From CAVQZA01 sp963718355 (lineage in GTDB: Bacteria > Actinomycetota > Thermoleophilia > Gaiellales > Gaiellaceae), in the NCBI GenBank assembly GCA_963718355.1, contig CAVQZA010000017.1, forward strand, positions 1 through 22,014: a stretch of DNA of 22,014 nucleotides, written 5' to 3'. The notes under the pieces were generated by a model. That model was not told the DNA's origin. It searched no databases and saw only the letters and a program-made list of their open reading frames with translations. The stretch's first letter is position 1; each line of letters starts with the position of its first letter. Position numbers and translations under genes: made by a program. Positions 7,969 through 14,787 of the stretch are shown in pieces.

Positions 7969-8750
7969 CGATGAGGCGCCTCTGGCCGCTCGTGCCGGTG
8001 TACGTCGCCGTGCTGCTCTGGGTCGACCGCGGCGTGACGCTGCACGAGCAGTACGCGCTCGGCGCGATGACCTGGCTCGTGCTGATCGTGGCGGCGTGGA
8101 CGCTCTCGCCCTCGCGGCGCGCGCAGGTCGCGGTGGTCGTCGTCGCGGCGACCGTCGGCGAGGTGACCGGCTCGCTGATCTGGGGCGTCTACCACTACCG
8201 GCTCAACAATCTGCCGCTCTTCGTGCCGCCCGCGCACGGGCTCGTGTACCTGACCGGGATCGCGCTCGCCGTCTCGCTGCGGCGGCACACGCGCTGGCTC
8301 GTCGTGGCGGCCGCCGTCGCGGCGGTCGGCTGGGGAATCGTGGGGCTCACCGTGTTGCCGCGGCTCGACGTCGCGGGCGCGCTCGGGGTGCCGCTGCTCT
8401 GTCTCTTCCTCTGGCGCTCGCGGGGACGGGCGACGTATGCCGGGGTGTTCTTCGCCGTTGCGGCGCTCGAGCTCTACGGCACCGCGATCGGCACGTGGCA
8501 GTGGGCGCGCGTCGTGCCTGGGCTCGGGATCGCTGACGGCAACCCGCCGAGCGGAGTCGCGAGCGGCTACGTCTGGTTCGACGTGATGGCGCTGCTCCTC
8601 GCGCCGGTACTGCTCAGGCTGGTTCGCTCAGGTGCGGCCCGGGTACGAAATCCGCTCGAACGGCCACGCGCTCTCGAGCCACGCGCGGAAGGCATCGAAC
8701 AGCTCGCCGTCGAGCTCCGCGGCCTCGCCCCGGACCCAGCAACGAGCTAG
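7965..8750 (+). CDS. Multi-pass membrane protein of unknown function
   Basis: The 261-residue product is an integral membrane protein with about seven hydrophobic segments between residues 5 and 220. A polar, aromatic conserved-looking stretch, SLIWGVYHYRLNNLPLFVPP, sits between helices, and GTWQWARVVPGLGI occurs near the end of the membrane region. I do not recognise a named family with confidence; the pattern of short aromatic motifs between helices resembles carotenoid-pathway and other uncharacterised membrane proteins, but no assignment is claimed. It begins four bases before the end of the upstream gene. The last ~40 residues are charged and non-membrane, and they lie antisense to the acetyltransferase gene at 8628-9032, so this tail may be a read-through extension after loss of an earlier stop. 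Confidence 0.7.
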   Translation: MTMRRLWPLVPVYVAVLLWVDRGVTLHEQYALGAMTWLVLIVAAWTLSPSRRAQVAVVVVAATVGEVTGSLIWGVYHYRLNNLPLFVPPAHGLVYLTGIALAVSLRRHTRWLVVAAAVAAVGWGIVGLTVLPRLDVAGALGVPLLCLFLWRSRGRATYAGVFFAVAALELYGTAIGTWQWARVVPGLGIADGNPPSGVASGYVWFDVMALLLAPVLLRLVRSGAARVRNPLERPRALEPRAEGIEQLAVELRGLAPDPATS

Positions 8751-9032
8751 CGCGTCGAAACCGGGCTCGTCGGTCGGGTAGATGTACGCGCAGCCCAGCA
8801 CGTGACCGTCGTCCGCGGGATCGACGACGGTGTAGGCGAACGAGCTCCGGCGCTGAAACTCCTTCTGGTGCCAGCCGAGGTCGATCAGGTTCTGCTCGAG
8901 CGTGAGGTCTGGCGCGCGGTGGCGAATCGCCTCGAAGTCGGCCACCACATCGCGGACGGTGAGCATCCGCAGTTGGAAACGCTCGGTCTCGAGCCCGTCG
9001 GGCACGACGAAGGCGTCCGGGACGAGCTTCAA
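8628..9032 (-). CDS. GNAT-like N-acetyltransferase, apparently shortened
   Basis: The 134-residue product resembles an actinobacterial GNAT-like family that I recall by its central block LIDLGWHQKEFQRRSSFAYT and its C-terminal WPF..(I/V).YPGR. An N-terminal LETERFQLRMLTVRDV matches the usual beta-1/alpha-1 region. Compared with family members as I remember them, the stretch between VVADFEAI and DLTLEQ is shorter by perhaps 15-20 residues, so activity is uncertain. The start is TTG at 9032, overlapping the ruvB stop (TTGA), which makes it the last gene of the ruvCAB operon. Its 3' end overlaps the converging membrane-protein gene by 123 bp. Substrate unknown; no link to Holliday-junction processing is evident. 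Confidence 0.65.
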   Translation of the reverse strand: MKLVPDAFVVPDGLETERFQLRMLTVRDVVADFEAIRHRAPDLTLEQNLIDLGWHQKEFQRRSSFAYTVVDPADDGHVLGCAYIYPTDEPGFDALARCWVRGEAAELDGELFDAFRAWLESAWPFERISYPGRT

Positions 9033-10045
9033 AAGAGCTTGTCGCCGGGCTCGGCCGGAGCCGCGCCGATGTGGGCGCGGCCGAGCTTCGTCACGATCCG
9101 CCCGCGCGGGGTGCGCTGGATGAAGCCGAGCTGGAGCAGGTACGGCTCGTACACGTCCTCGACGGTGTCGGTCTCCTCGCCCAGCGCGACGGCGAGCGTC
9201 GAGAGGCCGACCGGGCCGCCGTCGAAGCGCTCCACGATCGCGCGCAGGAGCTCGCGGTCGATCCGCTCGAGCCCGGCCTCGTCGACCTCGAGCAGCGTCA
9301 GCGCCTCGCGGGAGATCGCCGTGGTGATCGCGCCGGCGTGGCGCACCTCGGCGACATCGCGCACGCGGCGCAGGATCCGGTTCGCGATGCGCGGCGTGCC
9401 GCGCGAGCGGCCGGCGATCTCGTCGGCGGCCTCGTCCTCTATCTCGACGCCGATGATCCGGGCCGAGCGGCGCACGATCGTGGCGAGCTCGGCGGGCTCG
9501 TAGTAGTCGAGCCGGAACGTCATCCCGAAGCGGTCGCGGAGCGGCGTCGTCAGCAGTCCGGTGCGCGTGGTGGCGCCGACCATCGTGAAGATCGGCAGGT
9601 CGAGCGTGAGCGTGCGCGCGGCGGGCCCCTGGCCGACGACGATGTCGAGCCGGAAGTCCTCGAGCGCCGGATAGAGAATCTCCTCGATCGCGCGGTTGAG
9701 CCGATGGATCTCGTCGATGAAGAGCACGTCGCGCTGCTCGAGGCCCGTGAGGATCGCGGCCATGTCGCCCTTGCGCTCGAGCGCGGGCCCGGCGACGGTG
9801 CGGATTCCGGCCCCGAGCTCCTCGCGGATGATGTAGGCGAGGCTCGTCTTGCCGAGTCCCGGCGGGCCGACCAGGAGGACGTGGTCGAGCGCCTCACCGC
9901 GGGCCTTTGCGGCCTGGAGCGCGATGGCGAGCTGCTCCTTGATCCGCTCCTGGCCGATGAAGTCGTCGAGGCTCTTCGGCCGCAGCGAGCGGTCGAGCTC
10001 GTCCTCGTCGCCGTGCGCCACAGGCGCCAGGAACTGAGTGCTCAT
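9029..10045 (-). CDS. ruvB: Holliday junction branch-migration ATPase RuvB
   Basis: The 338-residue AAA+ motor forms hexameric rings that drive branch migration of Holliday junctions together with RuvA. Visible are the Walker A motif GPPGLGKT (60-67), Walker B with LFIDEIHR (D111, E112), a sensor-I region TMVGATTRTGLLTTPLRDRFG with the arginine finger, and the C-terminal winged-helix domain ending in the typical PRGR segment. Length is as expected. The ATG at 10045 overlaps the ruvA stop (ATGA), indicating translational coupling in a ruvC-ruvA-ruvB operon. Confidence 0.98.
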   Translation of the reverse strand: MSTQFLAPVAHGDEDELDRSLRPKSLDDFIGQERIKEQLAIALQAAKARGEALDHVLLVGPPGLGKTSLAYIIREELGAGIRTVAGPALERKGDMAAILTGLEQRDVLFIDEIHRLNRAIEEILYPALEDFRLDIVVGQGPAARTLTLDLPIFTMVGATTRTGLLTTPLRDRFGMTFRLDYYEPAELATIVRRSARIIGVEIEDEAADEIAGRSRGTPRIANRILRRVRDVAEVRHAGAITTAISREALTLLEVDEAGLERIDRELLRAIVERFDGGPVGLSTLAVALGEETDTVEDVYEPYLLQLGFIQRTPRGRIVTKLGRAHIGAAPAEPGDKLF

Positions 10046-10611
10046 GCTGCGGGCCTCAGCGCGAGCCGGACGCGCTCCTCCGGCGGCAGGTCGGGATCGA
10101 CGGGCGCGAGTGCCTGCTCGGCCTCGACCACCGAGTAGCCGAGCTCGACGAGCGCCTCGCGCGCGACGAGGTGTTGGGCGGGCGCGGAGCCGGGAGTCGC
10201 GGTGGTCGGCATACCTGCGGCGAGCTTTTCCTTCAGCTCCATCACCACGCGTTGGGCGATCTTCTTGCCGATCCCGGGAATCGCCTCGAAGCGTGCGGTG
10301 TCCTCAAGCGCGATCGCGCGGCGCAGCTCGTCGGGGCTCGAGCCGGAGACGATCGAGAGCGCCACCTTCGGCCCGATCCCGGATACCGAGAGCAACTGCT
10401 CGAACAGCTCGCGCTCGGAAGGCTCCGCGAAGCCGTAGAGCTGGAGCGCGTCTTCGCGGACGTGGAGATACGTGTGGACGGTCAGCTCGCCGTCGCGCGC
10501 GCGCCCGAGGACGCTCTGCGTGGGCTGGACGAGATAGCCGACGCCGCCGACGTCGAGCACGAGCCCGCCGGGGCCCTTCGAGACGACCTGGCCTCGTAGC
10601 TGAGCGATCAC
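10042..10611 (-). CDS. ruvA: Holliday junction DNA helicase subunit RuvA
   Basis: The 189-residue product binds four-way junctions as a tetramer and loads RuvB. The N-terminal OB-fold is visible (MIAQLRGQV...GVGYLVQPT), followed by two helix-hairpin-helix motifs (LLSVSGIGPKVALSIVSG and AIPGIGKKIAQRVVMELK) and the C-terminal RuvB-binding domain (REALVELGYSVVEAEQAL). The start is GTG at 10611, sharing GTGA with the ruvC stop. Confidence 0.97.
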   Translation of the reverse strand: MIAQLRGQVVSKGPGGLVLDVGGVGYLVQPTQSVLGRARDGELTVHTYLHVREDALQLYGFAEPSERELFEQLLSVSGIGPKVALSIVSGSSPDELRRAIALEDTARFEAIPGIGKKIAQRVVMELKEKLAAGMPTTATPGSAPAQHLVAREALVELGYSVVEAEQALAPVDPDLPPEERVRLALRPAA

Positions 10612-11099
10612 CGGGCCACCATCCGGAGGAGCGGCGGTGCGAGCGCGTGGCAGATCGCCACCGCGAGCGCATCGGCGGCGTGGTTCGGCTGCGGCAGCTC
10701 GTCGAGCGCGAGGATCGCCTTGACCATCTTCTGCACCTGCTCCTTGTCGGCGCGGCCGTAGCCGCAGACGGCCTGTTTGACGCTCGCCGGCGCGTACTCG
10801 GTGCAGTCGACCTCAGCGTCTGCGCAGACGACGAGCACGGCTCCGCGCGCCTGTCCGACGGAGAGTGCGATGCGGGCGTCGGCGCCGACATACGACTCCT
10901 CGATTGCGACGGCGTCCGGCGCATGCTCCGCCAGAAGGCCGCGCACTCCGTCGGCGATCGTCTTGAGACGAGCCTCCGGGCGTTCCTTTGCAGACGTGCG
11001 CCACCACCCGTGCACCACCGCCCTGAGGCGGCCGTCGCTTTCTTGGACGATGCCGTACCCGCACGCTGCCGTCCCTGGGTCGATGCCGAGTACCTTCAC
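10608..11099 (-). CDS. ruvC: Holliday junction resolvase RuvC
   Basis: The 163-residue endonuclease resolves Holliday junctions by paired nicking. The RNase H-like acidic residues are in place: D7 in VLGIDPGT, E67/E68 in AIEES, and the C-terminal HAADALAVA with H140 and D143. The start is GTG at 11099, preceded 6 nt upstream by TAACCT, so the operon message appears leaderless. It is the first gene of the ruvCAB-acetyltransferase operon; yebC lies upstream on the same strand but is separated by about 400 bp with a terminator, palindromes and a possible small ORF on the opposite strand. I found no LexA-type box in front of it. Confidence 0.97.
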   Translation of the reverse strand: MKVLGIDPGTAACGYGIVQESDGRLRAVVHGWWRTSAKERPEARLKTIADGVRGLLAEHAPDAVAIEESYVGADARIALSVGQARGAVLVVCADAEVDCTEYAPASVKQAVCGYGRADKEQVQKMVKAILALDELPQPNHAADALAVAICHALAPPLLRMVAR

Positions 11100-11105
11100 A
11101 CGGAG

Positions 11106-11111
11106 AGGTTA
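11106..11111 (-). promoter_or_regulatory. -10 element of the ruvCAB operon (leaderless)
   Basis: On the minus strand TAACCT ends 6 nt before the ruvC GTG. It lies in a small dyad (GAGGT/ACCTC). No clear -35. Confidence 0.5.
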
Positions 11112-11138
11112 GGCACCTCACCGGACAACCCTGCTCAG

Positions 11139-11273
11139 CGTGGGGGAACCCATGGGTTCCCCCACGGCCCCCTCCTTCACGACGCTCCGCCGCCAACACT
11201 CGCTTCGGCTCCCGCCGGGCCAAGCCCGGCTCCGCCGAGGGACGCCTCTTCTCAGAGATCGCCGAAAGTCGGC
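11139..11273. repeat. Intergenic palindrome and hairpin cluster (element C)
   Basis: A perfect 28-bp palindrome occupies 11139-11166; each half is CGTGGGGGAACCCA or its complement. It is followed by a hairpin with GCCGGGC/GCCCGGC (11214-11230, loop CAA) inside an outer stem CTTCGGC/GCCGAGG (11203-11240), and by a 5-bp hairpin GCCGA/TCGGC (11261-11273). No convincing ORF occurs on either strand. The composition and repeated dyads look like a REP-type intergenic repeat, which would need a genome-wide search to confirm. It may also mark the 5' region of the ruvCAB operon or carry an operator. Confidence 0.5.
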
Positions 11274-11295
11274 CCGAGACGGCCGAAGCGAAACG

Positions 11296-11301
11296 TAATC
11301 T
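11296..11301 (+). promoter_or_regulatory. Possible -10 for a small plus-strand transcript
   Basis: TAATCT is the best TANNNT hexamer upstream of the possible 28-residue ORF. Initiation near 11308 and termination near 11500 would give an RNA of about 190 nt. No -35 is apparent, so this is weak. Confidence 0.25.
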
Positions 11302-11369
11302 GAAGGGCGCGACGCAACAGTCGGCAGTCGGAACTCGACCGCGCACCATCTACAGGAGCAACAGGTTGC

Positions 11370-11456
11370 TTGTCGGACGTAACAGCGGGGCTTGAGCTCG
11401 CCGCAGCGCTGCTCAGCCTGATCCGCGAACTCCTGCGGACAAAACGAAGGGGATAA
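11370..11456 (+). CDS. Possible 28-residue amphipathic peptide, TTG start
   Basis: This ORF reads (M)SDVTAGLELAAALLSL, then IRELLRTKRRG. It would form one amphipathic or hydrophobic helix with a basic tail, a layout found in membrane-associated small proteins and in some type I toxins. TTG is the only usable start codon in the open frame. An AGGAG sequence (11354-11358) lies 11 nt upstream of it, and AGCAA/TTGCT between them can form a 5-bp hairpin that would shorten the effective spacing. A strong terminator hairpin begins 9 nt after the TAA stop, which argues for a discrete transcript. Third-position G/C is lower than in the neighbours. No family is recognised; the ORF may be non-coding. 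Confidence 0.35.
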   Translation: MSDVTAGLELAAALLSLIRELLRTKRRG

Positions 11457-11464
11457 CCGTCCTG

Positions 11465-11496
11465 GCTTGAGGGGGCGGTGATCCGCCTCCTCAAGC
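11465..11496. terminator. Strong hairpin terminator between small ORF and yebC
   Basis: Arms GCTTGAGGGGGCGG (11465-11478) and CCGCCTCCTCAAGC (11483-11496) form a 14-bp stem with one G-U pair and loop TGAT. On the plus strand ATTTAT follows, a short T-rich tail suited to the small ORF. On the minus strand the hairpin begins 2 nt after the yebC stop, so it probably serves both directions. Confidence 0.75.
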
Positions 11497-11498
11497 AT

Positions 11499-12254
11499 TT
11501 ATCCCGCCACCGCCTCCAGCACGCGCTCCGGGATGTCGAAGTTGGCGTAGACCTCCTGGACGTCGTCGTTCTCCTCCAGCGCGTCCATCAGTCGCAGCAC
11601 CTGCTTCGCAGTCGATTCGTCGGCGACCTCGACCGTGGTCGACGGGATCATCGTCAGCTCGGACGACTCGACGGTGAAGCCGGCCGCCTCGACCGCGGCG
11701 CGCACCGCCGCGAGCTCCTCCGGTGCGCAGGTGATCTGGAAGCTCGAGCCGTCGGGCTCGACGTCCTCCGCCCCGCCCTCCGCTGCCGCGAGCATCAGCT
11801 CGTCCTCGTCGGCGCCCGTCGCGTCGACCAGGACCACGCCCCGACGCTCGAACTGCCACGCGACGGCGCCCGAGGTGCCGAGGTTGCCGCCGGTCTTAGC
11901 GAAGATGTGGCGGACATCGGCCGCGGTGCGGTTGCGATTGTCGGTCAGAGCCTCGACCAGAACGGCCACGCCCTCGGGGCCATAGCCCTCGTAGACGACG
12001 GTCTCGAATGCGGCCGCGTCGGCGTCTGCGCCCGAGCCCTTCGCGATCGCGCGGTCGATATTGTCCTTCGGCATCGAGTAGGACTTCGCCTTCTCGACCG
12101 CGTTTGCGAGCGCGAGATTGCCGGACGGATCAGGCCCGCCGTCCTTCGCCGCGACGATGATCGCGCGCGAGAGCTTCGAGAAGAGCTTGCCGCGCTTCGC
12201 ATCCGCGGCGCCCTTCTTGTGCTTGATCGACGACCACTTGCTATGCCCGGACAT
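11499..12254 (-). CDS. yebC: YebC/PmpR family protein
   Basis: The 251-residue product belongs to the YebC/TACO1 family, described as a DNA-binding regulator (PmpR) and more recently as a factor aiding ribosomes on difficult peptide stretches. The diagnostic N-terminus MSGHSKWSSIKHKKGAADAK is intact, as are the MPKDNIDRAIAKGSG and YEGYGPEGVA blocks and the segment ending AVAWQFERRGV. The ATG at 12254 lies 14 bp inside the end of pdxT, so the two are translationally coupled. yebC next to ruvCAB is a widespread arrangement, although here about 400 bp separate yebC from ruvC. Confidence 0.97.
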   Translation of the reverse strand: MSGHSKWSSIKHKKGAADAKRGKLFSKLSRAIIVAAKDGGPDPSGNLALANAVEKAKSYSMPKDNIDRAIAKGSGADADAAAFETVVYEGYGPEGVAVLVEALTDNRNRTAADVRHIFAKTGGNLGTSGAVAWQFERRGVVLVDATGADEDELMLAAAEGGAEDVEPDGSSFQITCAPEELAAVRAAVEAAGFTVESSELTMIPSTTVEVADESTAKQVLRLMDALEENDDVQEVYANFDIPERVLEAVAG

Positions 12255-12795
12255 GCGCCTCCTCTTCGACGAGCTTCAGGAACATCTGGTGCACACGGGT
12301 GTCGCCGGTCAGCTCCGGATGGAACGAGGCGACGAGGATCCGGCCTTCGCGCGCCAGCACCGGCCGACCGTCGAGCTCGGCGAGCACCTCGACGCCGTCG
12401 CCGGCCTCCTCGAGCCACGGCGCGCGGATGAAGACGCCGCGCAGCGGCACCGGGTCGCCCGCAAGATCGAGATCGGCCTCGAAACTCGCGACCTGACGGC
12501 CGTAGGCGTTCCGTTGGACGACGATGTCCATCAGGCCGAGGTGGTCGCGGTCGAGCACGATCATCCCCGCGCAGGTGCCGAAGATCGGGCGCTCGAACCG
12601 CCCCAGCGCCGAGTCGATCCCGTAGAGCCGCATCAGCCGCGTGATCGTCGTCGACTCGCCGCCCGGGATCACGAGCCCGTCGAGCGCGTCGAGCTGCTCC
12701 GGCTTGCGCACCTCGACCACCTCCGCGCCGAGCTCGCTGAGCATCTGGGCGTGCTCACGGAAGTTGCCCTGGAGGGCGAGGACGCCGATCGTCAT
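12241..12795 (-). CDS. pdxT: Pyridoxal 5'-phosphate synthase glutaminase subunit PdxT
   Basis: The 184-residue class I glutaminase releases ammonia from glutamine and channels it to PdxS for pyridoxal 5'-phosphate synthesis. Visible are GVLALQGNFREH at the N-terminus, GGES (45-48), the nucleophile in FGTCAGM (C75), and the His-Glu pair in SFHPELTGD. I chose the ATG at 12795, which begins the conserved MTIGVLALQG; the ORF is open 30 codons further but without homology. TACAAT lies 6 nt upstream in the 19-bp gap after the membrane-protein gene. It overlaps yebC by 14 bp. Confidence 0.97.
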   Translation of the reverse strand: MTIGVLALQGNFREHAQMLSELGAEVVEVRKPEQLDALDGLVIPGGESTTITRLMRLYGIDSALGRFERPIFGTCAGMIVLDRDHLGLMDIVVQRNAYGRQVASFEADLDLAGDPVPLRGVFIRAPWLEEAGDGVEVLAELDGRPVLAREGRILVASFHPELTGDTRVHQMFLKLVEEEAHVRA

Positions 12796-12801
12796 GCGCA
12801 G

Positions 12802-12807
12802 ATTGTA
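12802..12807 (-). promoter_or_regulatory. -10 element of pdxT-yebC (leaderless)
   Basis: On the minus strand TACAAT, close to the TATAAT consensus, ends 6 nt before the pdxT ATG. It would give pdxT-yebC its own message in addition to read-through from the upstream membrane-protein gene. Confidence 0.55.
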
Positions 12808-12814
12808 GAGGCGG

Positions 12815-13699
12815 CTATTCGGACTCAGCGTGGCGGCGCGCGGCTGCAAGGCCCAGCGCGACGAAGAAGAAGCCGACAATCGCAAAGACCAATGCGGGGA
12901 CCCAGTCGCCGGACGGCACCGTGAGACCGAGGTGCACGCCGCCGCTCGTCCATTTCGAAGCGAAGTGCTCCGTCGCGGCGAGAAAGCCGAGTGCGCCCAG
13001 CACAGCCCAGATCGAACGATTCGTGGCCGAACCGAGCCCGATGTAGATCAGGCTGAAGATTGCGACGAGAACCCAGTGCCAGTCACCGCTGTGCCACCAG
13101 TAGAGCAGGGCGCTCCCGATCGTCACCGCCGCCGTGAAGTGCAGCCAGAAGCCGTAGGGCCTCTGCTCGCCGCTATCAATTCCGGCGCCGCAGGCGAGGA
13201 AGAAGAGCCCGGTCGCGACCGCGACGATCGCCGACCAGGTGCCACCGTTGGAAAGCAGCGCGATCACGAAGAAGGCCCACGTCGCCGACGCAATCAACAC
13301 GAGCAGCGGGAAGCGGTAGAACGGCATCGAGCTCACCGCGGCGAAGAAGACGAGCAGCACCAGCGTGAGCAGGCCGAGGTGGAAGCCGCTGAACGGCGAG
13401 TTGCCGCTCAGCGTCGGCAGCCAGCCGAACCACTTCCAGATCGCGGCGACGAACGCACCGAATGCGAGCACCGTCGCGAAGGCGAAGATCCCCGCGGTGA
13501 GCCCGGCGCCGCGCATCCGAAACGCAAGCGCGATCGTCTTCAGCACCACGAGCACGAGAAGCGCCCAGAGGACGTATGCGAAGTCACCAAAGTTGTTCGC
13601 GAGGTACGAGAGCGCGGTGAGCGCCGCGCCGAGCACGGTCAGTCCGCCCAGGTAAATCAGGAAGGACGACGTCGTCCAGACCGGCTTGCGCACGCCCAC
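12815..13699 (-). CDS. Multi-pass membrane protein of unknown function
   Basis: The 294-residue product has about eight hydrophobic segments, spread from FLIYLGGLTVLGAALTAL near residue 13 to ALVFAIVGFFFVALGLAAA at the C-terminus. Loops are short and rich in Trp and Gly (IWKWFGWLPTLSGNSPFSGF; YWWHSGDWHWV). I do not recognise a family. The start is GTG at 13699; a second GTG two codons downstream is possible. It sits between pdxS and pdxT, where some actinobacteria carry another gene, and ends 19 bp before pdxT, so it is probably co-transcribed with pdxT and yebC. A role in B6 metabolism is not supported by sequence alone. Confidence 0.75.
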   Translation of the reverse strand: MGVRKPVWTTSSFLIYLGGLTVLGAALTALSYLANNFGDFAYVLWALLVLVVLKTIALAFRMRGAGLTAGIFAFATVLAFGAFVAAIWKWFGWLPTLSGNSPFSGFHLGLLTLVLLVFFAAVSSMPFYRFPLLVLIASATWAFFVIALLSNGGTWSAIVAVATGLFFLACGAGIDSGEQRPYGFWLHFTAAVTIGSALLYWWHSGDWHWVLVAIFSLIYIGLGSATNRSIWAVLGALGFLAATEHFASKWTSGGVHLGLTVPSGDWVPALVFAIVGFFFVALGLAAARRHAESE

Positions 13700-13871
13700 T
13701 GCCCGGGAGAATGAACCCCGGGTCGGACGGACTCGCTACCAGGGCTTGCTCACCTCGAGATCGCCGAGATCCAGCGGAGGAGGAGGTGCCGTTGTCACGT
13801 GTCGAACGTGACGGAGCGATCCGGACAAAGAGTGTCGTCCCTGTGGCTGATGCGACGGTCTCCGCGCGATC

Positions 13872-13899
13872 CCGTTCGAAAACCGCAGGTTTCGAACGG
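13872..13899 (-). terminator. Hairpin downstream of pdxS
   Basis: On the minus strand, 4 nt after the pdxS stop, the arms CCGTTCGAAA and TTTCGAACGG form a 10-bp stem, extended by CC/GG with one bulged base. No T-run follows. It probably marks the end of pdxS transcription. The rest of the 203-bp gap (13700-13902) holds two smaller dyads, at 13702-13722 and 13794-13812, and no convincing gene. Confidence 0.5.
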
Positions 13900-13902
13900 C
13901 GA

Positions 13903-14787
13903 CTACCAGCCGCGCGACTCGAGCAGCTCTGACGGCTCGAGTGTTGCCGTGGAGATGCCGACCATCGGCTCTCCGAGACCCGCCGAGACGCGTGCGAGCA
14001 CCTCGGCGTCGTTGAAGTGCGTCGTCGCCTCGACGATCGCCTTCGCGCGCTTGTCCGGGTCGCCGGACTTGAAGATCCCCGACCCGACGAACACGCCGTC
14101 CGCGCCGAGCTGCATGCAGAGCGCCGCGTCGGCGGGGGTTGCGATGCCGCCCGCGGTGAACGTGACGACGGGCAGGCGGCCGTTCTCGGCGACCCACTTC
14201 ACGAGCTCGACCGGCGCGCGCAGCTCCTTCGCCTCGGCGTAGAGCTCCTCGTCACGCAACGAGCCGAGCCGGCGGATCCCGCCGAAGACCGCGCGCATGT
14301 GAGTGACCGCGTTGACGATGTCGCCGGTGCCGGCCTCGCCCTTGGTGCGGATCATCGCGGCGCCCTCGGCGATGCGGCGGAGCGCCTCGCCGAGGTTCGT
14401 CGCGCCGCAGACGAACGGGATCGTGAACTGCCACTTGTCGACGTGATGGGCTGTGTCCGCGGGCGTCAGCACCTCGGACTCGTCGATGTAGTCGACCTCG
14501 AGCGCCTGCAGGATCTGCGCCTCGGCGAAGTGGCCGATGCGGCACTTGGCCATGACCGGAATCGACACGGCGGCCTGAATCTCGGTGATCATCGCCGGGT
14601 CGGACATGCGCGCGACGCCGCCGTCGCGGCGGATGTCGGCGGGGACGCGCTCGAGGGCCATGACGGCGCAGGCGCCCGCGTCCTCGGCGATCTTCGCCTG
14701 CTCCGCGTCGACCACGTCCATGATCACCCCGCCCTTGAGCATCTCGGCGAGGCCGCTCTTGACGCGCATCGTTCCGATCTCGGCCAT
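13903..14787 (-). CDS. pdxS: Pyridoxal 5'-phosphate synthase lyase subunit PdxS
   Basis: The 294-residue (beta/alpha)8 enzyme condenses ribose 5-phosphate, glyceraldehyde 3-phosphate and ammonia from PdxT into pyridoxal 5'-phosphate. D24 (VIMDVV) and both catalytic lysines are present: K81 in IPVMAKCRIGHF and K149 in MIRTKGEAGTG. The phosphate-binding GGIATPADAALCMQLGADG and GSGIFKS are intact. The ATG at 14787 is supported by homology from the first residues and by TACACT 6 nt upstream; the ORF extends 71 codons further but that part is antisense to the esterase gene. The gene is separated from pdxT by a membrane-protein gene. Confidence 0.98.
   Translation of the reverse strand: MAEIGTMRVKSGLAEMLKGGVIMDVVDAEQAKIAEDAGACAVMALERVPADIRRDGGVARMSDPAMITEIQAAVSIPVMAKCRIGHFAEAQILQALEVDYIDESEVLTPADTAHHVDKWQFTIPFVCGATNLGEALRRIAEGAAMIRTKGEAGTGDIVNAVTHMRAVFGGIRRLGSLRDEELYAEAKELRAPVELVKWVAENGRLPVVTFTAGGIATPADAALCMQLGADGVFVGSGIFKSGDPDKRAKAIVEATTHFNDAEVLARVSAGLGEPMVGISTATLEPSELLESRGW

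Noticed and set aside
10038..11303. 421-codon plus-strand ORF over ruvA and ruvC
   Set aside because: Arg/Ala-rich shadow of the ruv operon without family motifs; the antisense genes are certain.
11118..11498. Cysteine-rich 126-codon minus-strand ORF between ruvC and yebC
   Set aside because: It crosses a terminator hairpin and a palindrome, has no promoter or Shine-Dalgarno sequence at its start, and its cysteines come from TGC/TGT runs antisense to the small plus-strand ORF.
13702..13722. T-arm-like hairpin suggesting a tRNA remnant
   Set aside because: CCCGGGG/TCCCGGG with loop TTCATTC lacks the conserved TTCRANY pattern, and no anticodon or acceptor stem could be found around it.
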